Shown piece after piece: positions 48,899 through 53,978 of a stretch of 53,978 nucleotides of DNA. This DNA is from Chloroflexota bacterium (GTDB taxonomy: Bacteria; Chloroflexota; Anaerolineae; Anaerolineales; Villigracilaceae): NCBI GenBank assembly GCA_029782225.1, contig JAKOVF010000080.1, positions 1 through 53,978 of the forward strand, written 5' to 3'. Below the pieces are notes generated by a model. The model was not told the DNA's origin. It worked only from the letters and a program-made list of their open reading frames with translations, and did no database searches. The translations under genes and the position numbers were made by a program. The first letter of the stretch is position 1, and each line of letters opens with the position of its first letter.

Positions 48899-49630
48899 CT
48901 ATTTACGCGGCGGAAAAATATTGAGCAGTTCGCAGGTTTCGCGGATGGTGTAATCCGGCTTGACGACCCCGCTGGGAGGTTCCTTCGCCAGCGTGGCCGG
49001 TTCTTCGAAAAGGATCATCATGCCAAAGCCGGCCGCCTGAGTCCCCTCCACATCGCGGACCGGGTTGTCACCCACGTACGCGCACTTTGAGGGTTCGACT
49101 CCTACCCGTCGAGCAGCCTCCCAGTAAATCTCCGGATTTGGTTTCCTCAACGCAACCTTGGAAGAAAGCACAACTGCCTTGAAATATTGCGTCACGCCAT
49201 CGGAATCCATCCAGTCGGGAATCTCTGTCTCGGTGATCGTGTTGGCAATGATGCCAAGGATATAGCCGCGTTTATGGAGTTCAATAATCGTTGATTTGGC
49301 ATCCGCACGCGGCACACGCCGTCCATCATGGTCACGCCACAGACGAGTTAATCTCCCCGCTAACGGAGCGATCTTCTCTGCCGGACAATCCGGGAGCAGC
49401 CATTTCGTCCACAATTCTTTTTCAGAAGCTTCCAGCAAAGATGCCTTGGACTGCTTGCGGTAGGCTTTCCATCTGGCGTCCAGGCCATCGAAGAACTCCT
49501 TTTCAGATTCTTTGGCCCCTACCAGGGTCATCAAGTCCTTTTTCGCCTGCGCCATGAATTCCGGATCTTCAATGACAATACGCAGTGTATTTCCCACATC
49601 GAGGAAGATGGCTTCAATATTTCGGTTCAT
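48899..49630 (-). CDS. HAD-superfamily hydrolase-like protein, first gene of the operon
   Basis: A 243-residue HAD subfamily I protein with IFLDVGNTLRIV (nucleophile Asp, second Asp missing), ILGIIANTITE, VALRKPNPEIYWEAARRVGV and CAYVGDNPVRDVEGTQAAGFGM. The ATG at 49630 follows AAGGAAG and is about 45 bases after the predicted transcription start; longer in-frame starts would run into the promoter. It opens the operon HAD-HAD-permuted mutase-ApgM-kinase-MFS. Substrate unknown; a phosphorylated sugar or acid is likely from context. Confidence 0.88.
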   Translation of the reverse strand: MNRNIEAIFLDVGNTLRIVIEDPEFMAQAKKDLMTLVGAKESEKEFFDGLDARWKAYRKQSKASLLEASEKELWTKWLLPDCPAEKIAPLAGRLTRLWRDHDGRRVPRADAKSTIIELHKRGYILGIIANTITETEIPDWMDSDGVTQYFKAVVLSSKVALRKPNPEIYWEAARRVGVEPSKCAYVGDNPVRDVEGTQAAGFGMMILFEEPATLAKEPPSGVVKPDYTIRETCELLNIFPPRK

Positions 49631-49681
49631 TGGGACTTCCTTCATTCTCAGGATTTTTGCAATATTTCTTTCATTTTGAAC

Positions 49682-49723
49682 ATCATACGACATTTTTTTC
49701 AACTTTGCAAGTGTTCTTTCAAA
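49682..49723 (-). promoter_or_regulatory. Promoter of the HAD/mutase operon (copy 2 of the RpiR-type promoter)
   Basis: On the leftward strand: -35 TTGCAA (49710-49705), 17-bp spacer, -10 TATGAT (49687-49682). The 20-mer TTTGCAAGTGTTCTTTCAAA (49704-49723, plus strand) is identical to 42742-42761 at the rpiR promoter and lies at the same place relative to the -35. A shared CTTTCATTT follows downstream of the -10 in both copies. Shared control is very likely. Confidence 0.75.
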
Positions 49724-49726
49724 ATA

Positions 49727-49782
49727 TTGACATTTATCACATAAGTGATTAAACTACGCCCAGAATCATGCACACGTGTGCA
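49727..49782 (+). promoter_or_regulatory. lacI-family gene promoter and operator
   Basis: Rightward TTGACA (49727-49732), 17-bp spacer, TAAACT (49750-49755). The perfect palindrome TGCACACGTGTGCA (49769-49782), with a central CpG as in LacI-family operators, starts about 7 bases after the expected transcription start. This fits autorepression. The promoter is back to back with the leftward HAD promoter. Confidence 0.65.
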
Positions 49783-49794
49783 AAGGAACCCAAG

Positions 49795-50820
49795 ATGCAA
49801 GTCACGGTGAAGGATATTGCCAGGAAAGCAGGGGTGTCACACTCAACAGTCTCACGCGCGCTGCACAGTAATCCGCTGATCTCGGATGACACTACGCAGC
49901 GCATCCAGCAAATTGCCAGTGAACTGGGTTATCTGCCCAGCGCGGCAGCTCGGGCTCTGAAAACCAATCGCTCACAGGTTCTGGGTGTCATCTTAAGCAA
50001 CGTCGATGACCCTTTCTTTAGCGAGATCCTGCAAGGGATCGAAGAGAATGTCCAGCGGAGTGGCTACAGCCTCTTCATTGCGGCCGGACATCGTGATCCT
50101 GAACGGGAACGTGAGATCGCGCAGGCAATGGTTCAACACCGGGTCGATGGCGTCATTATCTGTTCAACTACATTCAGTGAAGAACAAAGCCGGCAATTTC
50201 TCCAATATGGTGTGCCGATTGTCGTGGTCAATAACCAGGCGGCCGAGGATTTCCGCTATTCAATCTATCACGATGATGTGGATGGAAGCCGACAGGTGAC
50301 ACACCACTTGATCGAGTTGGGACATCGGCGAATCGCCTACATCGGGAATTCCCTCTCCGGCCGCACCACGCTGGACCGTCTGACCGGCTTCCGTCAAGAA
50401 ATGGACGCGGCCGGGTTGGTCGTTCCAGAACAATTCATTCTTGAAGTCCCCGGCGGTGGAGCGGAGCAAGGCCGCGAGGTTGTGAATCATTTTCTCCGCC
50501 TGTCCGAACGCCCAACGGCCCTGGTCTGTTTCAACGATATGATGGCGATCGGCGTTTTGAAGGAATTGCAAAACGCCGGCCTGCGCGCCCCCGAAGATAT
50601 TTCGATCACCGGCTTCGACAATATTGTCTTCTCGGCTTATACCAATCCCCCACTTACCACTCTGGATCAACCCAAACGATTTATCGGCGCAGAAGCCGCA
50701 CGGCTTTTGCTGGAGCTGTTGAATAAGCCCACCGATCAGGAGCAGGCAGCGCAAGGAAACGAAAGAATACTCAAAGGTCAACTGTTGATCCGCGAGTCAA
50801 CCGCCCGGCTTGCAAGATAA
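49795..50820 (+). CDS. LacI-family transcriptional regulator
   Basis: A 341-residue regulator: N-terminal HTH and hinge (VTVKDIARKAGVSHSTVSRALHSNPLISDDTTQRIQQIASELGYLPSAAARALK), then a periplasmic-binding-like ligand domain (VLGVILSNVDDPFFSEILQGIEENVQRSGYSLFIA, RRIAYIGN, CFNDMMAIGVLKEL, ITGFDNI, TTLDQPK). I choose the ATG at 49795, since an upstream GTG/ATG would lie in the operator. It precedes the sugar-acid genes in the same direction and should repress them and itself; the inducer is probably a hexuronate or derivative. Confidence 0.94.
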   Translation: MQVTVKDIARKAGVSHSTVSRALHSNPLISDDTTQRIQQIASELGYLPSAAARALKTNRSQVLGVILSNVDDPFFSEILQGIEENVQRSGYSLFIAAGHRDPEREREIAQAMVQHRVDGVIICSTTFSEEQSRQFLQYGVPIVVVNNQAAEDFRYSIYHDDVDGSRQVTHHLIELGHRRIAYIGNSLSGRTTLDRLTGFRQEMDAAGLVVPEQFILEVPGGGAEQGREVVNHFLRLSERPTALVCFNDMMAIGVLKELQNAGLRAPEDISITGFDNIVFSAYTNPPLTTLDQPKRFIGAEAARLLLELLNKPTDQEQAAQGNERILKGQLLIRESTARLAR

Positions 50821-50840
50821 ATGAATCAGTGAATCGAACC

Positions 50841-52322
50841 ATGGTCAATCAACACTCCCTCGTTTCAGCAAACCTCAATATTTTCCCTCGCTCCTTCACC
50901 TCCGCCAACGGTGTGGAATATGGGCTGGCTCAATTTCCCCTCGGACCCCGCGTAGCTGTGCTGGCACATCCCGAAGCCCCGGTGTTCAAATCATTTGAAG
51001 GAACCTGCGTGCAATTCGGCGAGAAGACCCTGCTGCTCGCCCCTCTCACTCCCCACACCGCAGCCGGATTGCGCGCCCAATTGTCCTGGCTTCAGCCGCG
51101 TCCGCTGGGACTGAAAACATCGGCCGGTATGGGTGACCGAATTGGGCTCGCAACTCCCGGCCATGTCCGCGCCGCGCGCGCCGCTGACGGGAAGATCGCA
51201 CCCATCTTCGCCCAACAATCCATCCGCGAGATGACTCGCACCGGTCGCACCCCGCAGCAAGTCATGGATGACGCGACCTGGGGCATTTTCTCCGAGGGCT
51301 GGCAAGCTGGCGTCGGGGCAGATGCAGATCATCTAAAAACTCCCGAGGATATTGATATCTGTCTTGCCGCGGGTTTCACTTTCTTCACCATCGATCCCGG
51401 CGCATTTGTAGATAAGCGCACCGAGACCGCCAGCCTGACCGAACTGCGTGAGCTGGCAGAGCAGTTACCGCCCGAAATCCAACCGGGTAAATCAGGCTTG
51501 CTGAACAAATCTTTCAGGATTGAGAATCTTTCAATTACATTCGATGAAGCCACATTGCTCAAGGCCGCTGTCAAATATGGCACGGCAGTGGCACATGTCG
51601 CCGCGATGTACCATCACCTTGAAAAAGCGGCAGGGACGCGCCCCTTTGAACTGGAAGTCTCAGTAGATGAAACCGATCAGCCGACCTCGCACTCGGAGCA
51701 TGTCTACATTGCCAGCGAACTCAAGCGGCTGGGTGTGAAATGGGTCAGCCTGGCACCGCGTTATATTGGCCGCTTCGAAAAAGGTGTGGACTATATGGGT
51801 GACACAAATGCCTTTGAAAGCGATATCGCTGGTCACGCTGCCATTGCCCGCGAATTCGGACCCTACAAACTTAGCCTCCACTCCGGCTCTGACAAGTTTA
51901 GTATCTATGGAATTGCCTCGCGTCAGACCCGCGGACTTGTCCATCTCAAAACGGCGGGCACGAGTTATCTTGAAGCCCTCCGCACGATCGCGGCCATCGA
52001 TGTTGGATTCTTCCGCGAGATTTACACATTCGCGCGTGAACGATACGACACCGATAAAGCCAGCTACCATGTCTCCGCTGAATTGGGACGCGCTCCCCTG
52101 CCGGACCGTGTCACGAACTGGCCCGCGCTGCTCGATCAGTTTGATGCACGCGAGATCCTGCATGTCACGTTTGGCTCTGTACTAACTGATCAAAACGCCG
52201 ATGGCAGCTTAAGGTTCTACGACCGCTTCACAAGCATCCTAAGAGCCAACCCTGAAGCCTATGCCGCAAATCTGGAAACGCATTTCACCCGTCACCTCAC
52301 ACCGTTCCTTTCCATTGAGTGA
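50841..52322 (+). CDS. UxaE-like tagaturonate epimerase family protein
   Basis: A 493-residue protein of the tagaturonate epimerase (UxaE) family, as I recognise from FGEKTLLLAPLTPHTAAGL, FTIDPGAFVD, FELEVSVDETDQPTSHSEHVYIASELKRLGVKWVSLAPRYIGRFEKGVDYMGD, SLHSGSDKFSIYGIASRQT and TAGTSYLEALRTIA. UxaE interconverts D-tagaturonate and D-fructuronate, joining galacturonate and glucuronate catabolism. Likely metal ligands include the Asp, His and His of VDETDQPTSHSEH and the His in SLHSGSD. The ATG at 50841 is preferred; a GTG four codons earlier is possible. It ends overlapping or abutting the oxidoreductase gene. Confidence 0.85.
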   Translation: MVNQHSLVSANLNIFPRSFTSANGVEYGLAQFPLGPRVAVLAHPEAPVFKSFEGTCVQFGEKTLLLAPLTPHTAAGLRAQLSWLQPRPLGLKTSAGMGDRIGLATPGHVRAARAADGKIAPIFAQQSIREMTRTGRTPQQVMDDATWGIFSEGWQAGVGADADHLKTPEDIDICLAAGFTFFTIDPGAFVDKRTETASLTELRELAEQLPPEIQPGKSGLLNKSFRIENLSITFDEATLLKAAVKYGTAVAHVAAMYHHLEKAAGTRPFELEVSVDETDQPTSHSEHVYIASELKRLGVKWVSLAPRYIGRFEKGVDYMGDTNAFESDIAGHAAIAREFGPYKLSLHSGSDKFSIYGIASRQTRGLVHLKTAGTSYLEALRTIAAIDVGFFREIYTFARERYDTDKASYHVSAELGRAPLPDRVTNWPALLDQFDAREILHVTFGSVLTDQNADGSLRFYDRFTSILRANPEAYAANLETHFTRHLTPFLSIE

Positions 52323-52324
52323 AC

Positions 52325-53158
52325 ATGGATAAAGACTCCTTCCACAAACTCTACGATTTTTCCGGCCAGATAGCTGTGGTCACCGGTGGCGCAGGCGTCC
52401 TCTGTGCATCCATGTGCCGCATGTTGGCAAGCCTGGGCGCCAAGGTCGTAATATTAGATGTCAATCCGCAAGCCGCGCAATCTCTGGCAGATGAAATCAG
52501 TTCTTCAGGCGGAGAGGCCATTAGTCTTGATTGCGATGTACTGAACAAAGCCAGCATCGAAGCTGCGGCACAGAGAATTCAAAGCGCATTGGGCCGCGTG
52601 GATATTCTGGTCAACGGTGCGGGCGGTAACAAATCTCAAGCCACGACCAACCCCGAAAATTCCTTCTTCGATCTGCCAGCAGATGCTCTGCGCTGGGTCT
52701 TTGACCTGAACCTGCTCGGCACCATCCTGCCATCGCAAGTGTTCGGCAGGATCATGGCAGAGCAAAAAAGCGGTGTGATCCTGAATGTTTCATCCATGAA
52801 CGCCATCCGCCCCCTTACACGCATCGTGGCCTATTCAGCCGCGAAAGCAGGAGTGAGCAACTTCACGCAATGGCTGGCCATCCACCTGGCACAGAACTAC
52901 TCGCCCAACATCCGCGTCAACGCGATTGCACCGGGTTTTTTTCTTACGGAACAGAATCGCTTCCTGCTCACTGAGAAGGACTCCGGCGACTTGACCACGC
53001 GCGGTCGCTCCATCATCACCCACACGCCGATGAATCGCTTCGGGACTCCCGATGACCTGCTCGGCGCGACGATGTGGCTGCTCTCCCCTGCGGCAGCTTT
53101 CGTCACCGGCGCGGTCATTCCAATCGATGGCGGATTCTCCGCGTTCAGCGGCGTGTAA
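52325..53158 (+). CDS. SDR oxidoreductase, probable D-mannonate oxidoreductase/fructuronate reductase type
   Basis: A 277-residue classical SDR: cofactor motif TGGAGVL near the N-terminus, DVNPQAA, DCDV, NGAGG, catalytic Ser in VSSMNA, Tyr and Lys in YSAAKAGVSNF, and a C-terminal FVTGAVIPIDGGFSAFSGV. SDR enzymes of this length beside uronate genes usually reduce fructuronate to mannonate. The Asp after the second strand (ILDVNP) favours NAD(H). Start is the ATG at 52325, or a GTG at 52319 that overlaps the previous stop as GTGA. Substrate is inferred from neighbours. Confidence 0.86.
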   Translation: MDKDSFHKLYDFSGQIAVVTGGAGVLCASMCRMLASLGAKVVILDVNPQAAQSLADEISSSGGEAISLDCDVLNKASIEAAAQRIQSALGRVDILVNGAGGNKSQATTNPENSFFDLPADALRWVFDLNLLGTILPSQVFGRIMAEQKSGVILNVSSMNAIRPLTRIVAYSAAKAGVSNFTQWLAIHLAQNYSPNIRVNAIAPGFFLTEQNRFLLTEKDSGDLTTRGRSIITHTPMNRFGTPDDLLGATMWLLSPAAAFVTGAVIPIDGGFSAFSGV

Positions 53159-53163
53159 TTATT

Positions 53164-53978
53164 ATGATCAATACACAAGCCATTGCACCTGCCGGCGAAC
53201 TACTATCGAACGACCAGATCATGGGGACTCTGCAAAAGGCACTCGATGACAAATTCCGCGGGCAGCGCGTGCTTGTGCTGATTCCCGATCACACACGCTC
53301 TTTACCATTACCCTTTTTGTTCCGCGCGCTCATGGATATTTTGCAGGACGCAAAACAACTTGATTTCATGGTCGCACTCGGGACGCATCCGGCCTTAAGT
53401 GCAGAGAGCCTCAATAAACTGGTCGGCATTACTGCAGAGGAACGCTCAACGACCTTCAAACATATTGGCTTGCTCAACCATGCATGGGATCAACCATCCG
53501 TCCTGGCATCGATCGGCGTGATGGAACAGGACGAGATCAAACAGATCGCAGGGGCAAGTTGGCACGCATCACTGCCTGACAGAGTAGATATTCCCATTAA
53601 TAAGGCCGCATTGGAATACGACCACCTCATTATTCTCGGTCCGACCTTCCCCCACGAAGTCGTCGGTTTTTCAGGCGGTGCAAAGTATCTATTCCCAGGC
53701 ATCTCCGGCCCGGACATGATCAACGCCACGCATTGGCTGGGGGCGCTGGCGGGGGTCGTCGGTACGATTGGGATCAGGGATACGCCAGTCCGCAAGATGA
53801 TTCATGCTGCGGCATCCAGGTTGAAGACGCCGGTCACATTGGTTGCCTTAGTGGTGGAAGGTCACGACCCTTCGACAGGCTCAGGGCAGCGGCTGAGCGG
53901 CCTGTTTATCGGCGAGCCGCTCTCAGCTTGGAATGAAGCGGCAGATCTGTCCGCGCAGCGTCATATCCGCTGGTGCGA
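53164..53978 (+). CDS. LarA-family (lactate-racemase-like, nickel-pincer) protein, N-terminal part
   Basis: The frame is open from the ATG at 53164 to the window end (271 residues seen of a family usually above 400). It shows VLIPDHTRSLPLPFLFRAL (the DxTR block), FMVALGTHPALS (family GTH motif), and PHEVVGFSGGAKYLFPGISG with the GxSGGxKxxxPG stretch that contains the lysine binding the nickel-pincer nucleotide in LarA. Homologues racemise or epimerise alpha-hydroxy acids. Beside uronate genes, epimerisation of an aldonate or similar acid is a fair guess. A dispersed repeat is read in frame as DPSTGSGQ (53865-53897). Confidence 0.87.
   Translation, partial: MINTQAIAPAGELLSNDQIMGTLQKALDDKFRGQRVLVLIPDHTRSLPLPFLFRALMDILQDAKQLDFMVALGTHPALSAESLNKLVGITAEERSTTFKHIGLLNHAWDQPSVLASIGVMEQDEIKQIAGASWHASLPDRVDIPINKAALEYDHLIILGPTFPHEVVGFSGGAKYLFPGISGPDMINATHWLGALAGVVGTIGIRDTPVRKMIHAAASRLKTPVTLVALVVEGHDPSTGSGQRLSGLFIGEPLSAWNEAADLSAQRHIRWC
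53865..53897. repeat. Dispersed repeat inside the larA-like gene
   Basis: CGACCCTTCGACAGGCTCAG followed by GGCAGCGGCTGAG resembles the common short repeat CCTTCGACAGGCTCAGGGC found scattered in many environmental genomes (recalled, not searched). CTCAG (53880-53884) and CTGAG (53893-53897) form a small stem. It is translated as DPSTGSGQRLS within a loop of the LarA-like protein, between VVEG and GLFIGE. Confidence 0.5.

Noticed and set aside
1..53978. CRISPR arrays, tRNA or rRNA genes, transposases, integrases or prophage genes
   Set aside because: I looked for regular spaced repeats, cloverleaf-like sequences and typical mobile-element motifs and saw none that could be supported.

Overview
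The window looks like a chromosome segment of an uncultured anaerobic or facultative bacterium, most likely Chloroflexota (Anaerolineae-like). The taxonomic hint comes from a lipoprotein with a TQPPA-repeat linker, from several short dispersed repeats of a type I associate with such genomes, and from overall gene style; it is an inference, not a proof. No tRNA, rRNA, CRISPR array, transposase or replication origin was seen. Genes are tightly packed, and many junctions are 4-bp start/stop overlaps.

Region 1 (1-7.9 kb): tetrapyrrole and siroheme supply. hemD (cut by the window edge) and hemC run leftward. Diverging from them, a rightward operon encodes precorrin-2 dehydrogenase/ferrochelatase and uroporphyrinogen-III methyltransferase (together with HemC/HemD, a route to siroheme), an epimerase, a membrane histidine kinase with its NarL-type regulator, and an FGE-fold protein. 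A perfect 16-bp inverted repeat closes this operon.

Region 2 (8-29.9 kb, all leftward): a dissimilatory sulfite reduction supercluster. In transcription order: a 32-residue membrane peptide, a YeiH-family transporter, dsrA, dsrB, dsrD, dsrC, dsrM, dsrK, a diheme cytochrome, a Rieske protein, a monoheme cytochrome, a MopB-fold (molybdopterin oxidoreductase-like) subunit, a four-cluster Fe-S subunit, NrfD, a 54-residue membrane peptide, a monoheme cytochrome fused to a long helical-repeat domain, a second DsrM/DsrK-like pair, a DsrE-like protein, a ferredoxin, dsrN, hemA, a radical SAM protein and an SRPBCC membrane protein. DsrD plus a two-cysteine DsrC points to the reductive direction. The usual DsrJOP module is replaced by a Rieske/MopB/Fe-S/NrfD/cytochrome set that resembles Qrc or alternative complex III without matching either. 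A probable promoter with two palindromes lies at 29.89-29.96 kb.

Region 3 (30-49.7 kb, all leftward): what appears to be a phosphorylated-substrate island. It holds an AfuABC/FbpABC-type ABC importer, an RpiR-type SIS regulator, five HAD phosphatase-like domains in four genes (one fused to a TIM barrel, one tandem), a PiT phosphate transporter with its DUF47 partner, a PfkB kinase, an MBL-fold hydrolase, an MFS transporter, a P-loop kinase, an ApgM-type phosphoglycerate mutase and, most strikingly, a GpmI-type phosphoglycerate mutase whose sequence is circularly permuted. Two nearly identical promoters, in front of rpiR and of the first HAD gene, suggest one regulon.

Region 4 (49.7-54 kb, rightward): a LacI regulator with a palindromic operator next to its own promoter, then a UxaE-like tagaturonate epimerase, an SDR oxidoreductase and a LarA-family protein cut by the window end. 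This looks like a hexuronate or sugar-acid pathway.
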